A DNA stretch of 64,000 nucleotides from Cupriavidus taiwanensis (GTDB lineage: Bacteria; Pseudomonadota; Gammaproteobacteria; Burkholderiales; Burkholderiaceae), in the NCBI RefSeq assembly GCF_900249755.1, contig NZ_LT976854.1, forward strand, positions 2,146,927 through 2,210,926. The letters run 5' to 3'. How positions within the stretch are numbered: position 1 is the stretch's first letter; each line of letters opens with the position of its first letter. The position numbers and the translations under genes are program-made. This document shows, in pieces, positions 31,830 through 43,017 of the stretch. The notes below the pieces were generated by a model. That model did no database searches. It saw only the letters and a program-made list of their open reading frames with translations, and was not told where the DNA came from.

Positions 31830-33719
31830 ATGCCACGTCATCCAGTGCTCGAGCGGGTCACCGCCCGCATCGTCTCCCGCAGCAGCGCCTCGCGCCAGGC
31901 GTATCTCGACCGCACCCGCGCCATGGCCGGGCACAAGGTCGAACGCGCGCAGCTTTCCTGTACCAACCTGGCGCACGCGGTGGCCGCCATGCCTGACGCC
32001 GCCAAGATCCGGCTCAAGGCCGACGAGCGGCCCAACCTGGCGATCGTCTCGGCCTACAACGACATGCTGTCGGCGCACCAGCCGCTGGCGGCGTTCCCGC
32101 AATGGATCAAGGAAGCCGCGCTGGAAGCCGGCGGCACCGCGCAGTTTGCCGGCGGCACGCCGGCGATGTGCGATGGCGTCACGCAGGGCCAGGACGGCAT
32201 GGACCTGTCGCTGTTCTCGCGCGACGTGATCGCGCTGGCCGCGGCGGTGGCGCTGTCGCACCAGATGTTCGATGCTGCGCTGTACCTGGGCGTGTGCGAC
32301 AAGATCGTGCCCGGCCTGGTGATGGGCGCGCTCTCGTTCGGCCACCTGCCCGCGGTGTTCGTGCCCGGCGGGCCGATGACCACCGGCATCAGCAACGACG
32401 AGAAAGCACACACGCGGCAGCTCTACGCCGAAGGCAAGATCGGCCGCAAGGAGCTGCTCGAGGCCGAAACCCGTTCCTACCACGGCCCCGGCACCTGCAC
32501 CTTCTACGGCACCGCCAATTCCAACCAGATGCTGATGGAAATGATGGGCCTGCATTTGCCGGGCACGGCCTTCGTCAACCCCAACACGCCGCTGCGCGAA
32601 GCGCTCACGCGCGAGGCCGCGCGCCAGGCGCTGAAGCTGGTGCACGGCGGCGAGCGCTATACGCCCGTGGCCGAGGTGCTGGACGAGCGCGCCTTCGTCA
32701 ACGGCATCGTCGGGCTGCTGGCCACCGGCGGCTCCACCAACCATACGCTGCACCTGATCGCGATGGCGCGCGTCGCCGGCATCGTGCTGAGCTGGGACGA
32801 TTTCGACGAGCTCTCGGCAGTGGTGCCGCTGCTGGCGCGCGTGTACCCGAACGGCAAGGCCGACGTGAACCAGTTCCAGGCCGCCGGCGGGCTGGCAGTG
32901 GTGATCCGCGGGCTGCTGGCGCTGGGGCTGGTGCATGACGACGTCACCACCATCGTTGGCCGCGGCCTGCAGGACTACACGCGCGAGCCGGTGCTGCGCG
33001 ACGGCAAGCTGACTTGGATCGATGGCCCGGCCGCGCCGCTCGATGACAGCATCGTGCGCGGCCCCGACGCGCCCTTTGCCCCGGACGGCGGCATCAAGCT
33101 GCTCGACGGCAGGCTCGGCCGCGCGGTGATCAAGACCTCCGCGGTCAAGCCCGAGCACCGGGTGGTGCAGGCGCCGGCGATCGTGTTCGAGCATCAGGAC
33201 GATGTGCTGCACGCGTTCAAGCGCGGCGAGCTCGAGCGCGACTTCATTGCGGTGCTGCCCTGGCAGGGCCCGGCGTCGTGCGGCATGCCGGAACTGCACA
33301 AGCTCACGCCCACGCTGACGGTGCTGCAGGACCGCGGCTTCCATGTCGCGCTGGTGACCGACGGGCGCATGTCGGGCGCATCGGGCAAGGTGCCGGCCGC
33401 GATCCACGTCTGCCCGGAAGCGCTGCGCGGCGGCGCGATCGCGCGCGTGCGCAGCGGCGACATGATGCGCGTCGATGCGACCACGGGCACGCTCGACGTG
33501 CTGGTGCCCGACGACGAATGGCAGGCGCGCGCGCCGGCGCGCCCGGACCTGAGCGCGAATCGGCACGGCGTCGGCCGCGACCTGTTCGCGACCTTCCGCT
33601 GCCAGGTCAGTACGGCCGAAAGCGGAGCCTGCACGCTGTTTTCGGATGAAGGCGAGGTCGACGGCGGGCGCAACGAGCGCAGCGGCCACACCGCAGCGAC
33701 CGTGCCCGCAAGCAGCTAG
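31830..33719 (+). CDS. edd: phosphogluconate dehydratase
   Basis: A 629-residue iron-sulfur dehydratase that converts 6-phosphogluconate to KDPG. The cluster-ligand blocks are visible: MCDGVTQGQDGMDLS, GVCDKIVPG and GPGTCTFYGTANSNQM; the C-terminal block SGASGKVPAAIHVCPEA is conserved. The CAGGAG ribosome site (31819-31824) fixes the ATG at 31830. It is divergent from zwf. No KDPG aldolase gene (eda) follows; the next gene is mscS on the other strand, so the aldolase must lie elsewhere. Confidence 0.96.
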   Translation: MPRHPVLERVTARIVSRSSASRQAYLDRTRAMAGHKVERAQLSCTNLAHAVAAMPDAAKIRLKADERPNLAIVSAYNDMLSAHQPLAAFPQWIKEAALEAGGTAQFAGGTPAMCDGVTQGQDGMDLSLFSRDVIALAAAVALSHQMFDAALYLGVCDKIVPGLVMGALSFGHLPAVFVPGGPMTTGISNDEKAHTRQLYAEGKIGRKELLEAETRSYHGPGTCTFYGTANSNQMLMEMMGLHLPGTAFVNPNTPLREALTREAARQALKLVHGGERYTPVAEVLDERAFVNGIVGLLATGGSTNHTLHLIAMARVAGIVLSWDDFDELSAVVPLLARVYPNGKADVNQFQAAGGLAVVIRGLLALGLVHDDVTTIVGRGLQDYTREPVLRDGKLTWIDGPAAPLDDSIVRGPDAPFAPDGGIKLLDGRLGRAVIKTSAVKPEHRVVQAPAIVFEHQDDVLHAFKRGELERDFIAVLPWQGPASCGMPELHKLTPTLTVLQDRGFHVALVTDGRMSGASGKVPAAIHVCPEALRGGAIARVRSGDMMRVDATTGTLDVLVPDDEWQARAPARPDLSANRHGVGRDLFATFRCQVSTAESGACTLFSDEGEVDGGRNERSGHTAATVPASS

Positions 33720-34651
33720 CCCGGCTGGCGCACCGGCTGGCGCGGCGACGCTGCGGCCGGCCGCGGCGCGGCCGCCGGCGCGCTGTCGGCCACCTTCACC
33801 ACGCCGGGCACCGAAGATGCCCCCGGCACGTGCAGCTCCTGGATCGGCACCGCTAGCTTGCTGCCGGCCTGTTCCAGCACCTGCTTGATGCGCTCGTAGA
33901 AGGCGAAGCGCACGTTCCAGTAATCGTCGTTCGAGGTCCAGTAGCGCACGTTCAGCGTGATGCCCTGCTGCGTGTAGTTGACCACCATGGTTTCGGGCGC
34001 GGGCTCGGCCAGCAGCCGCGGCTCGCGCGCCAGCATCGCGCGCAGCGCTTCCAGGCTGCGCTGCACGTCGCTGTCGAAGGTCACCGTAGCCTCGATGTCG
34101 GCGCGCCGCGTCGCGTTCTCGCTGTAGTTGGTGATGGCGCTGCCCCACAGCTTGCCGTTGGGCACGCGCAGGCAGACGCCGTCGAAGGTGGTCAGCTCGG
34201 TCATGAAGAGCCCGGTCTCGCGCACGGTGCCGGCCACGCCCTGCGCATCGATGTACTGGCCCACGCGGAACGGGCGCAGCAGCACCAGCATGATGCCGGC
34301 GGCAATGTTCTGCAGCGTGCCCTGCAGCGCCAGCCCGATCGCCAGGCCCGCCGCGCCCAGCATGGCGATGATGCTGGCGGTCTGGACGCCGAACTGCGAC
34401 AGCACCAGCACGATGGTCAGCACCCGCACCATCCACTGCAGCGCGTTGGCCAGCAGCGGGCGCATGGTCGCGTCGACATGGGTGCGGCCGAGCGCGCCGC
34501 GCGCCGCGGTGGCGACGCGGCCCGACAGCCACCAGCCGATGATCAGGATCAGGATGGCCGCCAGGCAGTTCATGCCCTGGTTGATGGCGAACCGGACCAG
34601 GTAGGCCCAGCCCGCCTCGAGCTGGTTGGCATCGATGAAATTGAGATCCAT
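33716..34651 (-). CDS. MscS family mechanosensitive ion channel
   Basis: A 311-residue small-conductance mechanosensitive channel. Three transmembrane helices occupy about residues 20-130, with the pore helix GAAGLAIGLALQGTLQNIAAG; the beta domain follows (GQYIDAQGVAGTVRETGLF), and the tail after residue 280 is a Pro/Ala-rich extension. It releases solutes on hypo-osmotic shock. The start at 34651 is used because MDLNFIDANQ begins the family alignment. Its stop overlaps the edd stop region by four bases. Confidence 0.93.
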   Translation of the reverse strand: MDLNFIDANQLEAGWAYLVRFAINQGMNCLAAILILIIGWWLSGRVATAARGALGRTHVDATMRPLLANALQWMVRVLTIVLVLSQFGVQTASIIAMLGAAGLAIGLALQGTLQNIAAGIMLVLLRPFRVGQYIDAQGVAGTVRETGLFMTELTTFDGVCLRVPNGKLWGSAITNYSENATRRADIEATVTFDSDVQRSLEALRAMLAREPRLLAEPAPETMVVNYTQQGITLNVRYWTSNDDYWNVRFAFYERIKQVLEQAGSKLAVPIQELHVPGASSVPGVVKVADSAPAAAPRPAAASPRQPVRQPG

Positions 34652-34713
34652 GGGAGCGGCTCCGTTTGCGGTTGTTGTCAGGGTTGTCGACGGTGCTGGC
34701 CTTGGGCGGTGAT

Positions 34714-34730
34714 GCGTACCCGTTTCTGCG
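34714..34730 (-). repeat. dispersed iteron-like element 6
   Basis: Exact consensus copy in reverse orientation, in the gap between the AraC and mscS genes. Confidence 0.85.
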
Positions 34731-34974
34731 TGCCGCGGCGGGTTTCCGGACGGACTTCGCGGAGACACCGGGCCGGCGATGTCGTTTGACAAATTCGTGA
34801 AATTTGAATGCACGATGTCAGACGATCACCGACAAAGCCGGAAACACGGCACATAGAGGGGACCAACGAGGCGGGAGCGGGTTCCCGCAAGCTGGCGCCG
34901 GATCTGGCCGCTGTAGGCGCCAGCCCTTACGCCACAACGGCTGGCGGCGGAGCGCGCGCCGACGCCCGCAGCGG

Positions 34975-35853
34975 CTACGCGCCCGCGCGCCAGGCGCCTG
35001 GGGTGACGCCGAATACGGCCTGGAAACGGCGGCTGAGGTGGCTGGCCGAAGCAAACCCGGCAAGGGCGGCGACTTCATGCAGCGGGCGGCGCGGATCTGA
35101 TAGCAGTTGCTGTGCCCGTTGCAGGCGGGTGTGCAGCACCCATGCATGCGGCGGCATGCCGAACGACACCCGGAACATGCGCGCGAAGTGGAATTCCGAC
35201 AGCCCCGCCAGGGCCGCCAGTTCGCCCAGCGTCGGGTTGCTTTCGGGATGGCTGTCGATCCAGTCGCGCACGGTCCGCCGCGCCTGCGCCGACAAGCCGC
35301 CGCGCCAGTCGGTCGGGGCGGCACGGCCGGCGTGGGTCAGCACCAGGTGGCTGAGTGCCTCGTGCGCCAGCGCATTGCCGGCCATGCGGGCTTCGGGCGA
35401 CTGCCAGTCGAGCGCGGCCAGCCGCTGGCTCAGGCCATGCAAGTGCGGATCGTCGGCAAAGGTCAGGTCGCGCAAGGCGACCGCGCGCGGCTCGCGGTCG
35501 AGCAGGCGCACGCAGTGCCAGGCCAGCGTTTCGGGGCGAAAGTACAGATGCAGGAAGCGCTGCGGGCCGCCGACATGCCAGCGCGACTCATGGTCGGCCG
35601 GCAACAGGCACAGCCTGCCCGGGGCACCGGTGTTGCCGGGCTGGTCGCGCCGGAACGTGGCGTGGCCGCCCTGCAGGTAGACCGACATGGTGTGGTGGCC
35701 GGGCCGGGCGTAGCCGGTGCTGTCGTTCCGGTTGCGCCACAGCGCCACGCCCAGGCCGTCGCCGAGCGCCGCGGCACGCTCCAGCGAGGCGCGCGAGCCG
35801 CTGAGCGCGGCAAACACCGCGTGGCGCTGGAGCGGATCGGTCGGCAAGGTCAT
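34975..35853 (-). CDS. AraC family transcriptional regulator
   Basis: A 292-residue AraC regulator. An N-terminal cupin-like ligand domain fills residues about 1-180; the C-terminal double HTH reads TLGELAALAGLSEFHFARMF and EVAALAGFASASHLSRRFQA. The terminal segment GVTPGAWRAGA is standard. Nearby genes (MscS on one side, an MFS exporter on the other) are unrelated in function, so the target is unknown. Confidence 0.92.
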   Translation of the reverse strand: MTLPTDPLQRHAVFAALSGSRASLERAAALGDGLGVALWRNRNDSTGYARPGHHTMSVYLQGGHATFRRDQPGNTGAPGRLCLLPADHESRWHVGGPQRFLHLYFRPETLAWHCVRLLDREPRAVALRDLTFADDPHLHGLSQRLAALDWQSPEARMAGNALAHEALSHLVLTHAGRAAPTDWRGGLSAQARRTVRDWIDSHPESNPTLGELAALAGLSEFHFARMFRVSFGMPPHAWVLHTRLQRAQQLLSDPRRPLHEVAALAGFASASHLSRRFQAVFGVTPGAWRAGA

Positions 35854-35962
35854 CGGACGCGGGGCGTGGTGGATGGCGGACAGGGATGCGCCGCACGACT
35901 TTCAGCGACGAAAGTTGGCGCGCGAGGCATCACTATACCGCCGTCAGCGCACCCGCCGAACA

Positions 35963-35979
35963 CGCAGAAACGGGTACGG
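35963..35979 (+). repeat. dispersed iteron-like element 7
   Basis: CGCAGAAACGGGTACGG, matching 16 of 17 positions of the consensus (the last base varies naturally). It lies in the gap between the AraC gene and the MFS gene. Confidence 0.85.
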
Positions 35980-36032
35980 TTCGGCCATCGTCGTGCCGGG
36001 TTTGCACCTGGCATGCCTGCGTTGTGCCCGAT

Positions 36033-37280
36033 TCAGGCGGGCTGTTCATGCAGCTTGTCGCGCGCCGCCAGCGCGGGGAACAGCCGCATCCACACCGCCA
36101 CCACCAGCAGCGTGCCGACCCCGCCCAGGATCACCGCGCCCACCGGGCCGAACAGCGCGGCGGTGACGCCGGACTCGAACTCGCCCAGCTGGTTGGACGC
36201 ACCGATAAACACCGAATTGACGGCGCCGACGCGTCCGCGCATGTCGTCGGGCGTATCCAGCTGGACCAGCGTCGAGCGCACCACCACGCTGATCATGTCC
36301 GAAGCGCCCAGCACCACCAGCGCCGCCATCGACAGCGGCAGCCACGTCGAGACCCCGAACACCACCGTGGCGACGCCGAACACCGCCACCGCGGCGAACA
36401 TGACGCGTCCGGCGCGCCGGTTCAGCGGATGGCGCGCCAGCCACAGCGCCATCGCCAGCGCGCCGATCGCCGGCGACGAGCGCAGCAGTCCCAGCCCCCA
36501 CGGGCCGGTATGCAGGATGTCGCGCGCATAGATCGGCAACAGCGCGGCGGCGCCGCCCAGCAGCACCGCGACCATATCCAGCGAGATCGCGCCCAGCAGC
36601 ACCGGACGGCCGCGGATATAGGCAAACCCGGCAAAGACGGTGCGCACGCTGACCGGCGCGGTCAGCCGCTGCGCCGCCTGGCGCAGCGTGATGCCGCCAA
36701 CCAGCAGCGCCGCAATGGCGAACAGCGTCGCGCTCAGCGTGTACACCACCCCCGGCCCCGCCACATAGGCGAAACCGCCGATGGCCGGGCCGATGATGAT
36801 GGCGGCCTGTGCCGCCGAGCTGGCCAGCGCCACCGCGCGCGGCAGCTGGCGCGGCGTGACCACACTGGGCAGCAGGGCCTGCAGCGTCGGGTTTTCGAAC
36901 GCGCGCGTGGCGCCGATCAGCGCGACGAAGACAAAGATGTGGTGGCTGTCGATCCAGCCGCCCAGGCTGGCCGCGGCCATGCCTGCGGCCAGCAGCGCCT
37001 CGATCGCCTGGCAGGTGCGCACGATGCGGCGCCGGTCGAAGCGGTCCGCCACGTGTCCGGACATCAGGATCAGCGCCACCGACGGCAGGAACTGCACCAG
37101 CCCGACCATGCCCAGCATCAGCGGGTCGCGCGTCAGGTCGTACATCTGCCAGCCCACCGCCACGGTAAAGATCTGGTAGCCGATAGTGGTGCACAGCCGC
37201 GCGAACCAGTAGCGGCGAAAGACGGAATCACGGAAAACGCTGTCCGGCTCGGCGGCCGGAACGGTGGCAGGGGAAGACAT
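36033..37280 (-). CDS. MFS transporter (EntS-like)
   Basis: A 415-residue major facilitator with twelve predicted spans and the loop motif GHVADRFDRRRIV between helices 2 and 3. The layout resembles the DHA3/EntS exporters, which secrete siderophores or drugs. A TonB-dependent receptor with a Fur-like box is divergent, 322 bp away, so iron-related siderophore export is a reasonable but unproven role. Confidence 0.85.
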   Translation of the reverse strand: MSSPATVPAAEPDSVFRDSVFRRYWFARLCTTIGYQIFTVAVGWQMYDLTRDPLMLGMVGLVQFLPSVALILMSGHVADRFDRRRIVRTCQAIEALLAAGMAAASLGGWIDSHHIFVFVALIGATRAFENPTLQALLPSVVTPRQLPRAVALASSAAQAAIIIGPAIGGFAYVAGPGVVYTLSATLFAIAALLVGGITLRQAAQRLTAPVSVRTVFAGFAYIRGRPVLLGAISLDMVAVLLGGAAALLPIYARDILHTGPWGLGLLRSSPAIGALAMALWLARHPLNRRAGRVMFAAVAVFGVATVVFGVSTWLPLSMAALVVLGASDMISVVVRSTLVQLDTPDDMRGRVGAVNSVFIGASNQLGEFESGVTAALFGPVGAVILGGVGTLLVVAVWMRLFPALAARDKLHEQPA

Positions 37281-37602
37281 GGATGCGGCAGGAAGGGGGC
37301 GGAGGGTTGCGCACGGGGAGCGGGTTCGCCCGGCGCAAAGGCAAGATTCTAAAGCGTGCGCTTAATTGCTGCATGCAGATGCCGACGACTGCACACGCCA
37401 TTGGCAAAATGTGCGGGATGGGGCGCGAATCCTGCCTTGTTGTCCGCACAATGATGCACTGACGCGACACGCGCCTGCGGCGCAATGCCCGGCTTCTCGC
37501 CTTTGAGAATCACTCGCATTTATAATCGCCGCCCATTGGCGCGACCGGCCGGACCACCGCTTCCGGCGCACGGGACGCGCCCCGTCTCCCAGGAATCTCA
37601 CC
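37281..37602. promoter_or_regulatory. divergent regulatory region between MFS and TonB receptor genes
   Basis: This 322-bp gap has no gene. Its right half holds the receptor promoter: a -10 TATAAT at 37521-37526 and an overlapping Fur-like box (37504-37518). The left half shows nothing specific. Confidence 0.6.
37504..37518 (+). promoter_or_regulatory. Fur-box-like operator
   Basis: TGAGAATCACTCGCA resembles the inverted 7-1-7 Fur consensus, with a good left half (TGAGAAT) and a weaker right half. It overlaps the region just before the -10 TATAAT at 37521, the position expected for iron repression. Confidence 0.55.
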
Positions 37603-39756
37603 TTGCAGCCCGCTTTCCGCCTGACCGGGGGTGCCATCGGCGCCGCCCTGCTGTTTGCCCATCTCGCCGCCATCCCGGCCCACGCCGCCGAACCGGCTTC
37701 CGCCAATCCCGAGGCCACGCTGAACACGGTCACCGTGGTCGGCAACTGGCTGGAAAACGCTAACGAGGCCAAGGTGCTGGAGCATCCGGGCGCGCGGACC
37801 ATCGTCGACCGCGAAACCTTCGCCGAAGCCGGCGCCAACAATGTGCGGGAGGTGCTGCGCCGCATCCCGGGGGTGCAGGTGCAGGAGAACAACGGCACCG
37901 GCGGCAGCGATGTCTCGCTGAACGTCGGCGTGCGCGGGCTGGCCTCGCGGCTGTCGCCGCGCTCGACCATCCTGATGGACGGCATCCCGCTGGCGGTGGC
38001 GCCCTATGGCCAGCCGCAGCTGTCGATGGCGCCACTGTCGCTGGGCAACCTCGAGACCATCGACGTGGTGCGCGGCGCGGGCTCGGTGCGTTACGGCCCG
38101 CAGAACGTCGGCGGCATCATCAACTTCGTGACGCGGCCGATCCCGCAGGCCTTCGCCGCCGATGCCTCGGTTTCGACCGACATCTACAGCCACGGCGGCA
38201 ACGTCAAGACCAACCCGACCGCGTTCATCGGCGGCACCAACGAGCAGGGGCTGGGCGGCGCGCTGCTGTACTCGGGCATCCACGGCAACGGCTATCGTGC
38301 CAGCAACGACCACGTCAATATCGACGACCTGCTGCTCAAGGGCGCCTACCGGATCTCCAAGACCGACTCGCTGAGCGCGGCGTTCCACTACTACGAAGGC
38401 ACCGCCGGCATGCCTGGCGGGCTGACGCCGGGCCAGTACGCCGCCGACCCGTTCCAGTCGGTGCGGCCCTTCGACAATTTCAGCGGACGACGCCACGACT
38501 TCAGCCTGAAATACAGCCACAACGACGCCGACCGCAAGTTCGAGGTGCTGACGTACTACACCGACAGCTTCCGCGGCAGCAATATCGAGCAGGAAGGCAC
38601 CGGCGCGCAGGCTGGCAGGCGCCGCCTGACCGCGGCGCCGCGCAACTATCACACCTTCGCGATCGAGCCGCGCTACTCGCAGCTGTTCCGCGGCGAGAGC
38701 ATGAGCCACGAGGTCAGCGCGGGCTACCGCTTCCTGCGCGAAGCCAGCGACGAGCAGGCCTCGCGCACCGCGTACTACGTGCCGGGTTCGATCGATGCGA
38801 CCACCCTGCCCTCGCCGGTCTACCAGTGGCGCACCGGCGGCACCACCGCCAATGCGGTCTATATCGACGACACCATCAACGTCGGCAACTGGACCATCAC
38901 GCCCGGGCTGCGCTACGAGTTCATCCGCTCGTACGTGACCGACAATTTCAGCGGCGTGCGCCGCGACGTGTCTTCCAACGAGCCGCTGCCGTCGCTGGCG
39001 TTGATGTACCACGTCAGCGACCAGTGGAAGCTGTTCGCCAACGCCGGCGTGTCGTTCGGCCCGCTGCAGTATTTCCAGATCGCGCAGACCACCAATGGCC
39101 TGACGCCGGAAAAGGCCAAGACCTACGAGATCGGCACGCACTTCAACGCCAACGGCTGGGGCGGCGAGCTGACGCTGTTCAACATCGATTTCGACGACGA
39201 GCTGCAGCTGCGCGGCGGCACCGGCGGCGCACCGGATGCTTGGACCAACCTCGGCGCCACCACCCACCGCGGCGTGGAATCGTCGCTGCGCTATGACTTC
39301 GGCGCGCTCGACAAGGCGCTGATGGGCCTGTCCGCCTACGCCACCTACACCTACACCGAAGCCACCTACAACCAGGGCAACTTCGCCGGCCGCGACCTGC
39401 CGTTTTATTCGCGCCATGTGGCCACGGTGGGCATGCGCTACGCGCGCAACCGCTGGTCGTTCAATGTCGACGGGTTTGCGCAGTCGAAGCAGCATTCGCC
39501 GGGCGACCCGAGCAATTCCACCACCTACCAGACCGCGGAAAGCGCCAATGGCGCGCTGGGCGATATCCCGGGCTATGCGCTGATGAACCTGCGCTTGGGC
39601 TATGACTTCGGCAAGGCCGCGCAGAACCTGAAGCTGGCGGTGGGCGTGAAGAACGTGTTCGACAAGCGCTATTTCACGCGCTCGACGGACAACAATGCGG
39701 GCAAGTATGTGGGGATGCCGCGGACGTTTTATATCCAGGCGTCGCTGGCGTATTGA
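37603..39756 (+). CDS. TonB-dependent outer-membrane receptor (FecA-like)
   Basis: A 717-residue TonB-dependent receptor. Signal peptide to about residue 27 (HAAEPAS), a plug domain (about 45-160; VREVLRRIPGVQVQENNG and the GSVRYGPQNVGGIINFVTR block), and a 22-strand barrel ending in an aromatic residue. FecA-like receptors import ferric citrate or siderophores. The chosen start is TTG at 37603, eight bases after an AGGA site. The Fur-like box upstream supports iron control. Confidence 0.9.
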   Translation: MQPAFRLTGGAIGAALLFAHLAAIPAHAAEPASANPEATLNTVTVVGNWLENANEAKVLEHPGARTIVDRETFAEAGANNVREVLRRIPGVQVQENNGTGGSDVSLNVGVRGLASRLSPRSTILMDGIPLAVAPYGQPQLSMAPLSLGNLETIDVVRGAGSVRYGPQNVGGIINFVTRPIPQAFAADASVSTDIYSHGGNVKTNPTAFIGGTNEQGLGGALLYSGIHGNGYRASNDHVNIDDLLLKGAYRISKTDSLSAAFHYYEGTAGMPGGLTPGQYAADPFQSVRPFDNFSGRRHDFSLKYSHNDADRKFEVLTYYTDSFRGSNIEQEGTGAQAGRRRLTAAPRNYHTFAIEPRYSQLFRGESMSHEVSAGYRFLREASDEQASRTAYYVPGSIDATTLPSPVYQWRTGGTTANAVYIDDTINVGNWTITPGLRYEFIRSYVTDNFSGVRRDVSSNEPLPSLALMYHVSDQWKLFANAGVSFGPLQYFQIAQTTNGLTPEKAKTYEIGTHFNANGWGGELTLFNIDFDDELQLRGGTGGAPDAWTNLGATTHRGVESSLRYDFGALDKALMGLSAYATYTYTEATYNQGNFAGRDLPFYSRHVATVGMRYARNRWSFNVDGFAQSKQHSPGDPSNSTTYQTAESANGALGDIPGYALMNLRLGYDFGKAAQNLKLAVGVKNVFDKRYFTRSTDNNAGKYVGMPRTFYIQASLAY

Positions 39757-39798
39757 GGCAAAACCAGGCTGACGGGGGGAGCAAACCCGCAGAAATGC

Positions 39799-39826
39799 AA
39801 AACGGCTCGCAACTGCGAGCCGTTTT
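39799..39826. terminator. bidirectional intrinsic terminator between the TonB receptor and prfC
   Basis: Stem AAAACGGCTCGCA (39799-39811) pairs with TGCGAGCCGTTTT (39814-39826); the T-run on each strand makes it work for both convergent genes. Confidence 0.9.
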
Positions 39827-39848
39827 GCTTTCCAGCCTGAGTACGCGA

Positions 39849-41450
<1,602 letters not shown>

Positions 41451-41643
41451 GGCAGCGGAGTTTGACTGGGAAATGATGGGATGGCCCGGCGGTGGCCGGA
41501 ACCAGGGCCGGCAGCGCCGCGGGCGGCCGCAGGGCCGGGCCCCGCGGGCACGCGAAGGGAATGGGGCGGTATTTTACCGGTTTGGGCGCCGCAACGGGAT
41601 TTGCGTTGCGCCTGCCCGCTCCCCCGCACCCCCTGCACCGCCG

Positions 41644-42702
41644 CTACTCGGCCAGCTTGTCCGCCGGCTTGCCGCGCAGGCTGCCGAACTGCAGCGCGTA
41701 CTGGCGCGTCAGCTCGGCGCCAAAGAAGAAGATCTGTGCCGAGTAATACACCCACAGCATCAGCGCGACCACCGACCCCGCCGCGCCATACGATGAGGCC
41801 ACGGCGCTGTTGCCCAGGTACAGCCCGATCAGCCGCTTGCCGATCGAGAACAGCAGCGCGGTGATGACCGCGCCCATGGTGACATCGCGCCACGCGATGC
41901 GCGCGTTGGGCAGCATCTTGAAGATCACCGCGAACAGCGCGGTCACCACCGCGAACGAGAACAGCGTGGAAATCACTTCGGCCACCGGCGCAAACCACGA
42001 CTGCGTCCACAGCTGGCCCCAGACGCGCTCGACCACCGCCAGCGCCGCATTGACGATCAGCGACACCAGCAGCATGAAGGCCAGCACCAGCACCAGGCTG
42101 AACGACAGCAGACGCGTGCGCAGCAACTGGCGCCAGCCGGCGCTGGCCGGCACCGGCACATGCCAGATGTCGTCCAGGCTGCTTTTCAGTTCGGCGAAGG
42201 CGCTGGTGGCGCCGACGAACAGGATGCCGGTCGCGATCAGCGCCGCCATGCCGCTGCCGCCGGCGCGGTGCGTGGCGGCCAGGATGCCCTCGATGGCGGC
42301 GGCGCCCTGCTCGCCGACCAGGCCTTGGAGCTGCGCGAAGATTTCGCCGCGTGCCGCCTCGGCGCCGAAGAACAGGCCGGCGATCGAGATCACCAGCACC
42401 AGGATGGGCGCCAGCGAGAACAGCATGTAGAACGACAGCGCGGCGCCCTTGCTGGCGGCGCGGTGCGCGAACCACGAGGTGACGGCGGCGCTCACCACGC
42501 GCAGCGTGCGCGCGCCGGTATGGCGGTCCGGCAGCCAGTGGGGGCGGTGCCGCCGCGGCGACGGCACGTCTTCGGCGCCGGATGAGGAGGAGGGTTCGGT
42601 CTTGTCTGTCACGGCCTGGTGCTGGCGCAATCCGGCGCGCGGACCACGCGGGTGGAAGGCGCCTGCCCGCGCGGCGGGCGCTGCGTTCATCTTACTGCGC
42701 AT
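41644..42702 (-). CDS. YihY/virulence factor BrkB family membrane protein
   Basis: A 352-residue inner-membrane protein of the YihY/BrkB family, with six predicted spans from residue about 80 onward and the motif ALSFYMLFSLAPILVL. BrkB was named for serum resistance, but the biochemical role is unsettled. The first 65 residues are charged and poorly conserved; an internal GTG start (VTDKTEPSSSS) is an alternative that would shorten the protein by about 30 residues. Confidence 0.87.
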   Translation of the reverse strand: MRSKMNAAPAARAGAFHPRGPRAGLRQHQAVTDKTEPSSSSGAEDVPSPRRHRPHWLPDRHTGARTLRVVSAAVTSWFAHRAASKGAALSFYMLFSLAPILVLVISIAGLFFGAEAARGEIFAQLQGLVGEQGAAAIEGILAATHRAGGSGMAALIATGILFVGATSAFAELKSSLDDIWHVPVPASAGWRQLLRTRLLSFSLVLVLAFMLLVSLIVNAALAVVERVWGQLWTQSWFAPVAEVISTLFSFAVVTALFAVIFKMLPNARIAWRDVTMGAVITALLFSIGKRLIGLYLGNSAVASSYGAAGSVVALMLWVYYSAQIFFFGAELTRQYALQFGSLRGKPADKLAE

Positions 42703-42819
42703 TGCGCGGCTTGCCCAAGGCGGGCCGGGGCGCGGCGCGCCGCAGGCGACCTGCTACAGTAAGACCAGGCATACCTGCCGGCGCATCCGTTGCCCCCGCG
42801 CCGGCGCAAGGAGGCACCC

Positions 42820-43017
42820 GTGACCTGCAACCTCCACGCACGTCCGGCGGCCGTGCTGGCGATCATCGCCGTACTCGGCTGTGGCGGCTGCGAGCGCAGC
42901 CAGCCCGGCCCCAAGCCCATCTCCGGCACCGCATCGGGCGTCCTGCCCTCGGCAGCCCCGGCTGCTACGCCGTCCAGCCCGGCCAATCCCTCGGGAAGCG
43001 CGGGACAGCCTCGCTGA
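42820..43017 (+). CDS. small lipoprotein
   Basis: A 65-residue predicted lipoprotein. The GTG start at 42820 is fixed by a strong AAGGAGG site six bases upstream. Two or three charged residues precede a hydrophobic segment AAVLAIIAVLGCGGC, where either cysteine could be the lipidated one; the mature part is Pro/Ser/Ala-rich. I do not recognise a family. It lies just before dispersed iteron 8. Confidence 0.65.
   Translation: MTCNLHARPAAVLAIIAVLGCGGCERSQPGPKPISGTASGVLPSAAPAATPSSPANPSGSAGQPR

Noticed and set aside
39790..39800. CGCAGAAATG before the TonB receptor/prfC terminator as an iteron
   Set aside because: Only the left half matches; the right half belongs to the terminator hairpin.
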